Shown piece after piece: positions 8,804-17,132 of a DNA stretch of 64,000 nucleotides. The number at the start of each line of letters is the position of its first letter. Positions within the stretch are counted from its first letter, which is position 1. The translations under genes and the position numbers were made by a program. Origin of the DNA: Phaeobacter porticola (GTDB lineage Bacteria > Pseudomonadota > Alphaproteobacteria > Rhodobacterales > Rhodobacteraceae); NCBI RefSeq assembly GCF_001888185.1, contig NZ_CP016364.1, forward strand, positions 744,001 to 808,000. Reading direction: 5' to 3'. The notes below the pieces were generated by a model that saw only the letters and a list, made by a program, of their open reading frames with translations, searched no databases and was not told the origin of the DNA.

Positions 8804-9397
8804 ATGGCAAGAGCGAAGTTTCTCTGTGACGCCGAACGCTGCATTGAATGCAACGCCTGTGTCACGGCCTGTAAGAACGAGCACGAGGTGCCTTGGGGTA
8901 TCAACCGGCGTCGGGTGGTGACCATCAATGATGGCAAACCCGGCGAGCGGTCGATCTCGGTCGCCTGTATGCATTGCTCGGACGCGCCCTGTATGGCGGT
9001 GTGCCCGGTCGATTGTTTCTATCAGAACGAAGAAGGCGTGGTCCTGCACTCCAAGGATCTTTGCATTGGTTGCGGCTATTGCTTCTACGCGTGCCCCTTT
9101 GGTGCGCCGCAGTATCCGCAGGCCGGCAACTTTGGCAGCCGTGGCAAGATGGACAAATGTACCTTCTGCGCCGGTGGCCCTGAGGAGACGCATTCCAATG
9201 CGGAATTCTCCAAATACGGCCGCAACCGGATTGCCGAGGGCAAGCTGCCCATCTGTGCCGAGATGTGCTCGACCAAGGCGCTGCTGGCGGGTGACGGGGA
9301 TGTGGTTTCCGCTGTCTACCGCGAACGTGTGGTGGCCCGTGGCTTTGGCTCCGGTGCCTGGGGCTGGGGGACAGCCTATGACCAGAAGGGCGGCTGA
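8804..9397 (+). CDS. fdh3B: Formate dehydrogenase FDH3-type beta subunit, 4 x [4Fe-4S]
   Basis: A 197-residue iron-sulfur subunit with four Cys sets: CIECNACVTACKNEHEVPWG, CMHCSDAPCMAVCPVDC, CIGCGYCFYACPFGAPQ, and CTFC followed by CAEMCSTKALL. This is the usual FDH beta arrangement carrying electrons from the alpha-subunit cluster to the membrane cytochrome b. It has no signal peptide, so it probably rides with alpha through the Tat system. RBS AAGGAG precedes the ATG. A strong hairpin follows before the gamma gene. Confidence 0.93.
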   Translation: MARAKFLCDAERCIECNACVTACKNEHEVPWGINRRRVVTINDGKPGERSISVACMHCSDAPCMAVCPVDCFYQNEEGVVLHSKDLCIGCGYCFYACPFGAPQYPQAGNFGSRGKMDKCTFCAGGPEETHSNAEFSKYGRNRIAEGKLPICAEMCSTKALLAGDGDVVSAVYRERVVARGFGSGAWGWGTAYDQKGG

Positions 9398-9420
9398 TCA
9401 CAGTCCTCTTTGACATGATG

Positions 9421-9446
9421 GGATGGCCCGCCCGCGCGGGCCGTCC
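9421..9446 (+). other. Strong hairpin between FDH beta and gamma genes
   Basis: GGATGGCCCGC and GCGGGCCGTCC pair as an 11-bp stem (one G-U) around a CCGC loop, followed by a short pyrimidine-rich run. It could attenuate transcription or protect the upstream mRNA 3' end, giving unequal alpha/beta versus gamma levels. Confidence 0.5.
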
Positions 9447-9493
9447 TGTTTCCTTATTCAGTTTTCAAGACAACCCATGAAGGAGTGTGGCCC

Positions 9494-10738
9494 ATGCTGC
9501 GCATCGCCTTTGCTATTCTGATGCAGCTGACGTTGATGGCTGGGATCGCTGCGGCGCAGAACGCCCCGGATGCCCCTGCGACGAACACTGTGCCGGACCG
9601 CAGTGCCACGGGCGGGGCGCAGACGCTTGAGGATATTCTGGCGCGCCAGCGCGGGGAAAAGATCGACGACAGCTTTCGCAGTGATGACACGGGCGCCGCG
9701 GCCCTGGGGGCCGGGTTGACCGAGCAGCTGGGCACGCTTGGCGGCGCGTCTGATCCTGAGCTGTGGCGCGCGATCCGCTATAATGCAGCTGACCTAAGGG
9801 TCTCGGCCGGGGGCGATGTGGCCACCGTGCTGGTGCAGGATGGTGGCATGCGCTGGCTGACCTTCCGTGAGGGGCCGTTGCGCACCTATGGTGGCTGGCT
9901 GCTGCTGGGCACTATTGCGGCGCTGGCCCTGTTTTATCTGCTGCGCGGTCGCATCCGCATTGACGAGCCCGCAACCGGGCGCAGCGTGACGCGGTTTCAG
10001 TTCATCGAACGCTTTGCCCATTGGATGCTGGCGGGGTCATTTATCTTGCTTGGCCTCACGGGGTTGACCAGCCTGTTTGGTCGTCTGGTGATCGCGCCTT
10101 ATCTCGGCAAGGAGATCAATGCAGGCCTGCTGATCTGGAGCAAATGGGTACATAACAACGTCTCCTGGGCGTTCATGCTGGCGCTGGTCATGGTGTTTGT
10201 CATGTGGGTCGCCCATAATATTCCGAACCGGACTGATCTGGTATGGATCCGTCAAATGGGCGGCATCGTGGGCAAATCACACCCGCCGGCCAAGAAATTC
10301 AACTTCGGCCAGAAACTGATTTTCTGGTCGGTGATCGTGTTTGGCGCCTCTATTTCTCTCTCGGGCCTGTCATTGCTGTTCCCGTTTGAAATCCAGCTCT
10401 TTGCCAAGACTTTTGGTATTTTGAACGATCTGGGGCTGCCGCAGCTTGTGGGCTATGGCACGCTGCCGGTTGAACTGGCGCCGCAGGAGGAAATGCAGTT
10501 GGCGCAGATCTGGCACGCGGTTCTCAGTTTTGTGCTGATGGCGATCATTCTGGCACATATCTACATCGGGTCACTTGGCATGGAAGGTGCATTTGACGCC
10601 ATGGGCAACGGCGATGTCGACGAAGCCTGGGCGCATCAGCACCATTCTCTCTGGTTGGACGAGATGCGTGAAAAGGGCGAAGTCACGCCCGGCGGTGCGG
10701 GCAGCGGTGGCGCCAAGGGCGCAACACCGGCAGAGTGA
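9494..10738 (+). CDS. Formate dehydrogenase gamma subunit, membrane cytochrome b
   Basis: A 414-residue protein with a cleavable-looking signal (FAILMQLTLMAGIAAAQ), a periplasmic N-terminal region of about 120 residues, and a cytochrome b556-type membrane domain. The membrane segments are near LLLGTIAALALFYLL, HWMLAGSFILLGLTG, FMLALVMVFVMWVAH, IFWSVIVFGASISLS and LSFVLMAIILAHIYI. Histidines in these helices are candidate heme b ligands. It passes electrons from formate to the quinone pool. The ATG at 9494 sits properly behind AAGGAG; the GTG at 9485 is too close to it. Confidence 0.9.
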   Translation: MLRIAFAILMQLTLMAGIAAAQNAPDAPATNTVPDRSATGGAQTLEDILARQRGEKIDDSFRSDDTGAAALGAGLTEQLGTLGGASDPELWRAIRYNAADLRVSAGGDVATVLVQDGGMRWLTFREGPLRTYGGWLLLGTIAALALFYLLRGRIRIDEPATGRSVTRFQFIERFAHWMLAGSFILLGLTGLTSLFGRLVIAPYLGKEINAGLLIWSKWVHNNVSWAFMLALVMVFVMWVAHNIPNRTDLVWIRQMGGIVGKSHPPAKKFNFGQKLIFWSVIVFGASISLSGLSLLFPFEIQLFAKTFGILNDLGLPQLVGYGTLPVELAPQEEMQLAQIWHAVLSFVLMAIILAHIYIGSLGMEGAFDAMGNGDVDEAWAHQHHSLWLDEMREKGEVTPGGAGSGGAKGATPAE

Positions 10739-10744
10739 TCGGCG

Positions 10745-12079
10745 GTGGCGCGCCACATGTCAGCACTCGCCGATGTGTCCCGCAAGATTTGCGTAACGTG
10801 CGCTGCGGCAGCGCTGTCGTTGATGGCTGCGGGCGGCCACGCTGATGCAGATGAGTTCACCACATTGAAGGGCCATGGTGGCCCGGTCATGGCGCTGGCG
10901 GTTTCGCCGGAGGGGCAGGTGGCGACGGGCAGTTTCGACAATGCGGTTGGCCTGTGGAACAAACGCGTGCCTCAATGGCTCGAGGCGCATGAAGCGGCAG
11001 TTACTGCGTTGGCTTTTGTCGACGCGGGGCGGCTGGTGACCGGGGGGGATGATTTTGCGCTCTACCTTTGGCAGGGCGATCCTGACAAGGCAGAGCTGCT
11101 GGGCCAGCATCAGGGCAAGATTCGCGGCCTGGCGGTCGCGCCTGACCGCAGATATTTCGCTTCCGCCAGCTGGGATGGTGACATCGGACTCTGGCCGCTG
11201 GAGGGCGGGGATGCACGTCGGATCAAGGTCGGAAGCGGCGTCAATGATGTGGCCATTGGGCCGGATGGGTCAATTTACGCGGCCACCATGAATGGGCAGA
11301 TCCTTGTGTACGAGGGCGCAGATAACGTGCCCCGCCGATTGATCGATCAGGGATTTGGCATCAACCAGCTGGTGCTGGGGCCGGCTGGGGATTGGCTGGC
11401 CTATGGGGCTGTGGATGGTGCCACCCGCATTGTTGACAGTCAGACCGGCGATCCGGTAGCAGATTTTACGCTGGAACGGCGGCCTATTTTGGCGATGGCA
11501 TATCACGAAGGTACAGCACGGCTCGCCGTTGGGGACGGGCAGGGCTATATCATGATGGTAGATACGGAGACCTGGCGCATCAGCGCAGATTTTCGCGCCA
11601 CCCGAGACGGGCCGGTCTGGGCACTGGAGTTTGCACCGGACGGGCAGACGGTCTGGGCTGCGGGATTGGACGATCTGGCCTATGGCTGGCCAGTCGCACT
11701 GATGGGAGAGACAGAGGCGCAGATGGCAGGCAATCGCGGGTTCCTGACGGATCCGGCCACGATGCCCAACGGAGAGCGGCAGTTTATGCGCAAATGTTCG
11801 ATTTGCCACGCGCTTGGCGCGGGAGCCAGCCGCAAGGCGGGACCAAGTCTTTATAATGTCTTTGGCCGACCGGCGGGAACGCTGGCAGGTTACCGCTATT
11901 CAGAGGTCCTTGATGGATCTGATATAATCTGGGGAGAGGCGACGATTGATGCCCTCTTCGATCTGGGCCCGGATCACTATATTCCGGGGTCTAAAATGCC
12001 GATGCAGCGGATTACCGATCCGCAGGACCGGCGCGATTTGATTGCGTTTCTGAAACGCGCAACCAAGGTGGAGAAGTGA
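10745..12079 (+). CDS. Periplasmic WD40 beta-propeller fused to C-terminal cytochrome c
   Basis: A 444-residue protein. After a signal peptide (ICVTCAAAALSLMAAGGHADA) come about seven WD40-like repeats (for example LKGHGGPVMALAVSPEGQ and ASASWDGDIGLWPLEGGD). A class I cytochrome c follows, with heme site CSICH at residues 351-355, the AGPSLYNVFGRPAG segment and the GSKMPMQ ligand methionine. It starts six bases after the gamma stop, so it is probably part of the FDH operon. The start is GTG 10745 or ATG 10757; neither has a clear ribosome site. Function is unknown; an electron acceptor or docking scaffold on the periplasmic face is inferred. Confidence 0.85.
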   Translation: MARHMSALADVSRKICVTCAAAALSLMAAGGHADADEFTTLKGHGGPVMALAVSPEGQVATGSFDNAVGLWNKRVPQWLEAHEAAVTALAFVDAGRLVTGGDDFALYLWQGDPDKAELLGQHQGKIRGLAVAPDRRYFASASWDGDIGLWPLEGGDARRIKVGSGVNDVAIGPDGSIYAATMNGQILVYEGADNVPRRLIDQGFGINQLVLGPAGDWLAYGAVDGATRIVDSQTGDPVADFTLERRPILAMAYHEGTARLAVGDGQGYIMMVDTETWRISADFRATRDGPVWALEFAPDGQTVWAAGLDDLAYGWPVALMGETEAQMAGNRGFLTDPATMPNGERQFMRKCSICHALGAGASRKAGPSLYNVFGRPAGTLAGYRYSEVLDGSDIIWGEATIDALFDLGPDHYIPGSKMPMQRITDPQDRRDLIAFLKRATKVEK

Positions 12080-12083
12080 CCAA

Positions 12084-12209
12084 ATGAAAGCCATGTTGAC
12101 GGGATTTGCCGCCATCATCGTGATTGCCGCCGGTGCGAATTTCGCGCTGGATCAGGCAGGATTTGCCTCGCAAGAGGTGCATTCCGGACCTTCTGTTCGA
12201 CTGGATTGA
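12084..12209 (+). CDS. 41-residue single-span small protein between cytochrome and response regulator
   Basis: This short frame encodes MKAMLTGFAAIIVIAAGANF, then a polar tail of about 21 residues ending in SVRLD. It starts two bases after the WD40-cytochrome stop and its stop overlaps the TTG start codon of the response regulator. The sequence looks like a signal anchor or an exported peptide. Nothing identifies a function. The tight fit between two genes argues that it is translated, either as a small membrane protein or as a coupling leader. Confidence 0.6.
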   Translation: MKAMLTGFAAIIVIAAGANFALDQAGFASQEVHSGPSVRLD

Positions 12210-13567
12210 CTGTGCTGACAACCGCGCCACCGCCCCGCGATGAATATGGGGAAAACCTTGCCGGTGCGTCGATACTGGTGATCGACGACGAACCTGGCAT
12301 GCGCAATTTTATGACCAAAATCCTGACCCCCCGCTGCAAACGGGTGGAGCAGGCGGCCTCGGCTGCGGAGGCGTCGAACATCTTGGATCAGGCGCATTTC
12401 GACCTGATCATCCTCGACAATATCATGCCGGGGAAAACCGGTCTGGAATGGGTGCAGGAACAGCATAAGGTCGGCCTGTTTGCGGACACGGTGCTGGTCA
12501 CCGCCTATGCGGATCTGGAAACGGCCATTCAGGCCCTAAGGGTCGGCGTCGCGGATTTCGTGCTGAAACCGTTTCGCGCCAATCAGATTCTGAATTCCGT
12601 GGCTCGCGCGCTGGATCGCAAACATCTGCGGCGGGAAAACTATCTGCTGAAGCATGCGCTGTCAGCCGAAGGCACGGCAGCACGGGGGCGGCTGTTGGGC
12701 AAATCCCCTGCCATTCAGACCGCGCGCGACATGATCACCCGGCTGGCGCCTCTGCCCACACCAGTTCTGTTCACGGGCGCCAGCGGGACGGGCAAAGAAA
12801 TCGCCGCGCGGACGCTGCATTCGCTGTCGGACCGGGCGGAAAAACCCTTTGTCGCGGTGAATTGCGCCGCCATCGCCCCAGACCGGATTGCGCATGAGCT
12901 GTTCGGGGTGGTCGATGCGCAGGACCGCCGTCAGGACGGGCTGTTTCTCTATGCCGATGGGGGGACGCTGTTCCTGGATGAGGTGGCGCAGATGCCGGAG
13001 CAGGTGCAGGCGGCCCTGTTGCGGGTGCTGGAGGATCAGCGCATCCGCCCGGTTGGTGCCGAACGCGACATCCCGCTGAACCTGCGGTTCCTGTTTGCCA
13101 CCAATGCCGATTTGCAACAGGCGGTGGCCGAAGGACGGTTCCGGGCGGATCTGTACCACCGGATCAACGTTGTGAATATCCAGATGCCGCCGCTGAGTGA
13201 GCGGGTTGAGGATATTGTGGAACTGGCCGCGCTCTTCATGGAGCAGTTTTCCACCACGCTGGCGATGCCCGCGCTTGAACTTGACGCGGATACCCTGCTG
13301 AAATTCAGCCGCTACGATTGGCCCGGCAACGTGCGGGAGTTGCGCAACCTTATCGAACGCTCGGTGATCCTTGGCGCATTCCCTGAGGAATTTGCAGGCA
13401 CCGGTGGGGTGACGGGCAGTGCGGCGATGGATACGCTGGATCTGGTGATGCAACGCCACATCATGCATGTTCTGGACGCCTGCGATGGCAACCGGGCCGA
13501 GGCTGCGCGCAGGCTGGGTGTGTCGCGCAAGACCGTCGATCGCAAATGCGCGGGTTGGGGGCTGTAG
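12206..13567 (+). CDS. NtrC-family response regulator lacking the GAFTGA loop
   Basis: A 453-residue protein with receiver, AAA+ and Fis-type DNA-binding domains. The receiver has an acidic pocket (VIDDEPG) and phospho-acceptor Asp71 in LIILDNIMPG. The AAA+ domain has Walker A GASGTGKE, Walker B GGTLFLDEV and the FRADLYHRINV arginine region. After ELFG the sequence reads VVDAQDRRQDGLF; the GAFTGA sigma-54 contact loop is missing and the segment is about four residues short. The C-terminal HTH is AEAARRLGVSRKTVDRK. Start is TTG 12206 or GTG 12212. It pairs with the convergent kinase downstream and probably controls the FDH genes. Confidence 0.9.
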   Translation: MTVLTTAPPPRDEYGENLAGASILVIDDEPGMRNFMTKILTPRCKRVEQAASAAEASNILDQAHFDLIILDNIMPGKTGLEWVQEQHKVGLFADTVLVTAYADLETAIQALRVGVADFVLKPFRANQILNSVARALDRKHLRRENYLLKHALSAEGTAARGRLLGKSPAIQTARDMITRLAPLPTPVLFTGASGTGKEIAARTLHSLSDRAEKPFVAVNCAAIAPDRIAHELFGVVDAQDRRQDGLFLYADGGTLFLDEVAQMPEQVQAALLRVLEDQRIRPVGAERDIPLNLRFLFATNADLQQAVAEGRFRADLYHRINVVNIQMPPLSERVEDIVELAALFMEQFSTTLAMPALELDADTLLKFSRYDWPGNVRELRNLIERSVILGAFPEEFAGTGGVTGSAAMDTLDLVMQRHIMHVLDACDGNRAEAARRLGVSRKTVDRKCAGWGL

Positions 13568-13579
13568 CCGTGCTGCCCA

Positions 13580-15583
13580 TTACCCGTCTTGTGGGGACAC
13601 CGCCGGCAGCCAGATCGAAAACACCGCGCCGCTGATCTGGCCATCCTGCACCCGGTTGTCGGCAGAGATCATGCCACCGGCCCGCTGGATCAATGTCTGA
13701 CTGATCGACAGGCCCAGACCTGTGCCTTCCCCCAGCTTGGTTGTATAGAACGGATTGAAAACGGACCGCAGATCTTCCTCTGCGATGCCGGAACCGGTGT
13801 CGGCGACCTCCAGACAGGCGCCGGGGATGTCGCCTTGCTGTTGGGCGCGGAGGGTCAGCATCAACCTGCCACTGCCAGTCATGGCCTGCGCGGCATTCAG
13901 GATCAGGTTTATCACCACCTGCTGCAATTCGCCGGGATCAATGCGCACCTGAGGGGTTTCAGAGAATTGCTTGTCCACTGTAATGGCCTGTTTCGTCACC
14001 ACGTGATCCACCAGCACCAGGCAATCCGACACCACCGGTGCCAGGTCGAGGCTTTCTTCAAAGGTGCCAAACTCCGAAGGGCGGGCAAATTGCAGTAACT
14101 TTCCGACGATGGCGGTGATCCGCAGGATCTGGTTGTCTATCAGGCTCAGCTCTGTTTCCACCTCGGCTGTGGCATCCCCCAAGGTCATGCGCATCACATC
14201 GACGTTGCCCTGAATCACCGCGACGGGATTGTTGATCTCATGCGCGACACCAGCAGTGATTTCGCCGATCGAGGCGAGCTTTTCGCTCATCACCAGCTGT
14301 TTGAAGGTGGCTTCCAGCTTATCATTGGCGGCGCGCAGCTCTGCGGTGCGTTGATCAACACGTTCGTTCAGTTCTTCCGCCCAATCGCGCAGTTTCTGAT
14401 CGCGCTCCTGAACCTGGTCCAGCAGGCTGTCCAGATGCGCCGCGACCTGACCGATTTCGTCACGTCGGCCGACATTGCCATTGCGCGCGGCCAGATCTCC
14501 ACGCTCAACCCGGCCCATTGTCTGACTCATCTGTTCCAGGGGCGCAAAGATGCCCTTGGCCAGCCATAGAAACAGTGGCGCCGACAGCAGCAGAACCGAT
14601 AGGAAGGACAGGACAACGGTCCAATAAGCAGACAGCTTGGCCGCGGCAAATGGCGCCTCAAGAAAGCCAACATAAAGCATGCCAACCCGTTTCCCAAAGC
14701 TGTCCGTCAGAGGAAGATAGCCCGAGATATACCAGTCATTCACCACAAAAGCGCGGTCAAGCCAGGTCTGCCCGTCGCCCAGTACCGCGTTGCGGACCGC
14801 CCGCGACACGCGGGTGCCAAGAGCGCGGACGTCCTCGAACAGGCGCACATTGGTTGAAATGCGCGTGTCTTCCAGAAACAGCGTGGCGGTGCCCTTACGG
14901 CTGATGCTGTGGCTGTCACCAAGGTACACAAGCGCATTGATCGTATCGATAAAATCCAGATTGCGGTTCAGCAATCGCCCGGCCACCAACACACCCTCAC
15001 CACCGTTGATCGACACCGGGGCGGCAGAATGGATGACCATGCCGCGATCCTCGGCGGGGCGGGTGGTCGGTACGGCAGCTTCGGTTTCGATCAGCGGTAT
15101 GCGGGCGCGATCGCGCAGATCGGCAGAGATCACGTCCAGATCGGCCGCCGAAAAAATATCGATCTCAGACGCCAGCTGACCCTTTGCAGCACGGTCGACC
15201 ACCGGCCAGCGACGCGCATCGCCGTCGATATTGCGCATCGGCAGATAATACAGGAAATCGAGCTGGAGCGCCTGCCGCCGTTGATCCAGAAACCGCAACT
15301 GATTATGCAGCGGCGCGCGCAGCATATCGGCGAATTGGGCAGATCCGGCAATGGCTGCCAGATCGTCGCCAGTGCCTGCCTTCAACTGGCGCAGGTATTG
15401 GTCAGCGATTTTTAGGTCGCTTTCCACATTGACGATCAGGACATTGTCATAATCCGCATTCCACCGGGCCATCGCCACGACAAGAAGCAGCGGCATCACC
15501 ACGCTGAGCGGTAAAAGCGCAAGCAGAAGGAGGCGAAGCCTGACAGATTTCAAGGCGGCAGTTTCCTCTGGACAAGCTGGCAC
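13580..15583 (-). CDS. Membrane sensor histidine kinase with periplasmic Cache-type domain and HAMP
   Basis: A 667-residue kinase. TM1 is near residues 15-40 (LLLLALLPLSVVMPLLLVV). A periplasmic sensor of about 280 residues has Cache-like features. TM2 (VVLSFLSVLLLSAPLFLWLA) leads to a HAMP domain and a coiled coil. The HisKA motif is GVAHEINNP with His448, and the HATPase domain has the N box (VINLILNAAQA), DTGSGI and GEGTGLGLS. Start is uncertain: GTG 15583 or TTG 15553, the latter behind CAGAGGAAA. It is convergent with the NtrC-type regulator, its likely partner. The ligand is unknown; a link to formate or respiratory state is inferred from position only. Confidence 0.9.
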   Translation of the reverse strand: MPACPEETAALKSVRLRLLLLALLPLSVVMPLLLVVAMARWNADYDNVLIVNVESDLKIADQYLRQLKAGTGDDLAAIAGSAQFADMLRAPLHNQLRFLDQRRQALQLDFLYYLPMRNIDGDARRWPVVDRAAKGQLASEIDIFSAADLDVISADLRDRARIPLIETEAAVPTTRPAEDRGMVIHSAAPVSINGGEGVLVAGRLLNRNLDFIDTINALVYLGDSHSISRKGTATLFLEDTRISTNVRLFEDVRALGTRVSRAVRNAVLGDGQTWLDRAFVVNDWYISGYLPLTDSFGKRVGMLYVGFLEAPFAAAKLSAYWTVVLSFLSVLLLSAPLFLWLAKGIFAPLEQMSQTMGRVERGDLAARNGNVGRRDEIGQVAAHLDSLLDQVQERDQKLRDWAEELNERVDQRTAELRAANDKLEATFKQLVMSEKLASIGEITAGVAHEINNPVAVIQGNVDVMRMTLGDATAEVETELSLIDNQILRITAIVGKLLQFARPSEFGTFEESLDLAPVVSDCLVLVDHVVTKQAITVDKQFSETPQVRIDPGELQQVVINLILNAAQAMTGSGRLMLTLRAQQQGDIPGACLEVADTGSGIAEEDLRSVFNPFYTTKLGEGTGLGLSISQTLIQRAGGMISADNRVQDGQISGAVFSIWLPAVSPQDG

Positions 15584-15671
15584 ATTTGACCCCCGTGCAG
15601 CGCGCGGCGCTGAGGGTCACCCAACTGTCGCATGATGGGGACGGGGCGGGCAAGTCCAGAGCAGGTATCGG

Positions 15672-16403
15672 TCAGGCCGGAATTTCCTTTCCAGCCCAGT
15701 CGAACACCCGCCCACTATCGTCAGGTGAAAGGCCGTCGATGACCTGAGCCAGATACGCCGCGGAGTGCGCCGGTTCGAACAGCGCGCTTTCGGGCACGTT
15801 TTTGGAGAAGGGATCCGAAAGCGGTGTTTGCACTGTACCGGGGTGCAGACCGACGCAGATCATCTTGTCATTGCTGCGAGCCATTTCAATCGCATAGTTG
15901 CGGATCAGCATATTCAGCGCGGCCTTAGAGGCCCGATAGGCGTGCCAGCCGCCCAACCGGTTGTCGCTGATGGACCCAACCCGCGCGGACAGCGCCGCAA
16001 AGATGGCTCGGTCCTTGCGGGGCATCAAGGGTAGCAGATGCTTGGCAACGAGGGCAGGACCAAAGGTGTTGATCTCAAACACCCTCTGAAAGGCGGTGAG
16101 GCTCTGTTGGCGATAGGACTTTTCTGGTTTCAACTCGGCCTCATCCGACAAAATGCCGGTGGCAATGATAACCAGATCAGGGGCGATGTTCCTGCAGCGC
16201 AGGTCGCTGGCAAAAGCCGTCAATTGATCTTCATCGGTTATATCCACCCGCTGGGTGTCCACGTCTGCGCGGGGCGGCAGCGGACTGCGGGCGACGGCTG
16301 TCAGGGTGGTTGGGCTCTGCGCTGCGTAGTAATCAACCAGCGCCGACCCGATACCACCAGAGGCCCCAATGATCACGATATTCTGCGGGTATGGTGCGGT
16401 CAT
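15672..16403 (-). CDS. SDR-family oxidoreductase (last gene of RpoE-linked operon)
   Basis: A 243-residue short-chain dehydrogenase. The cofactor site is IGASGGIGSALV at the N-terminus, and the catalytic Tyr-Lys pair is in YRASKAALNMLIRNYA, preceded by a FAALSARVGS catalytic-Ser strand. It resembles the C-signal/SDR5 type of stand-alone SDRs. The start overlaps the preceding SDR gene by four bases. It closes an eight-gene run starting at 22652. Substrate unknown; oxidised or modified lipids are a context-based guess. Confidence 0.85.
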   Translation of the reverse strand: MTAPYPQNIVIIGASGGIGSALVDYYAAQSPTTLTAVARSPLPPRADVDTQRVDITDEDQLTAFASDLRCRNIAPDLVIIATGILSDEAELKPEKSYRQQSLTAFQRVFEINTFGPALVAKHLLPLMPRKDRAIFAALSARVGSISDNRLGGWHAYRASKAALNMLIRNYAIEMARSNDKMICVGLHPGTVQTPLSDPFSKNVPESALFEPAHSAAYLAQVIDGLSPDDSGRVFDWAGKEIPA

Positions 16404-17131
16404 CTGCCAGCCCCTATCAACCGCAGGAATAATGTCCGCGGCAGGTATTTGCCGATGGTGAAAATCCAGGCAAACGGGGCGGGGAAACTGGTGCTGAAGC
16501 GTCCGCTCTTCATCGCCTTCACACAGGCCTCGGCGGCTTCTTCTGGCGTCTGGATCATCGGCATGTTGAAGTCATTTTTTTCGGTCAGCCGGGTCTTGAT
16601 GAAACCGGGATTGATCACTTGGATCTTGATTGGGGTCTGGAATAGATCCGCCTGGAGATTTTCCGCCATGTGCATAACGGCGGATTTGGATGCGCCATAG
16701 CCTGTGGCGCCTGGAAGACCCGTATGACCAGCGAGGGAGCCGATCAGAACGATGTGCCCGGCGTTGGCGGCCACCATCTGAGGCACGACACGGCCGACCA
16801 CACGAATGGCCCCCATGAAGTTCACATCACAGATCAGCTCAACCTTGTCGGCGTCCCATTCCTGCGCGGGCATCGGGTCGTAGGCGCCTGCGCAGTAGAG
16901 GATGCCATCCACCTTGCCGATTTGGGCAACAGCGGCGCTGATCGCATCACTGTCAGTCACATCCAGCGGGAGGGCGGTGGCGTTTCCCAATTCGCCCGCG
17001 AGGTCCTGCAATCGCTCCTCGCTGCGGGCCGAAAGCACCAGCCGCGCTCCGGCTGCATCCAACTGCTGTGCAATTGCGCGGCCCAGTCCTTCACTTGCGC
17101 CGACGATCCACCAGGTTTGCCCCGCAAACAT
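16400..17131 (-). CDS. SDR-family oxidoreductase
   Basis: A 243-residue short-chain dehydrogenase with TWWIVGASEGLGRAIAQQL as the Rossmann glycine motif, VDGILYCAGAYDP as the NAG-like strand, IGSLAG as the Ser region, and YGASKSAVMHMAE as the catalytic Tyr-Lys. The C-terminal part (RFSTSFPAPFAWIFTIGKY) is hydrophobic and may lie on membrane. The ATG at 17131 follows AAAGGAAAC; an in-frame upstream extension to 17185 would overlap DUF3833. It starts two bases after the DUF3833 stop. A homologous SDR sits in the rpoE-adjacent gene group of Rhodobacter sphaeroides. Confidence 0.87.
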   Translation of the reverse strand: MFAGQTWWIVGASEGLGRAIAQQLDAAGARLVLSARSEERLQDLAGELGNATALPLDVTDSDAISAAVAQIGKVDGILYCAGAYDPMPAQEWDADKVELICDVNFMGAIRVVGRVVPQMVAANAGHIVLIGSLAGHTGLPGATGYGASKSAVMHMAENLQADLFQTPIKIQVINPGFIKTRLTEKNDFNMPMIQTPEEAAEACVKAMKSGRFSTSFPAPFAWIFTIGKYLPRTLFLRLIGAGR

Positions 17132-17132
17132 C

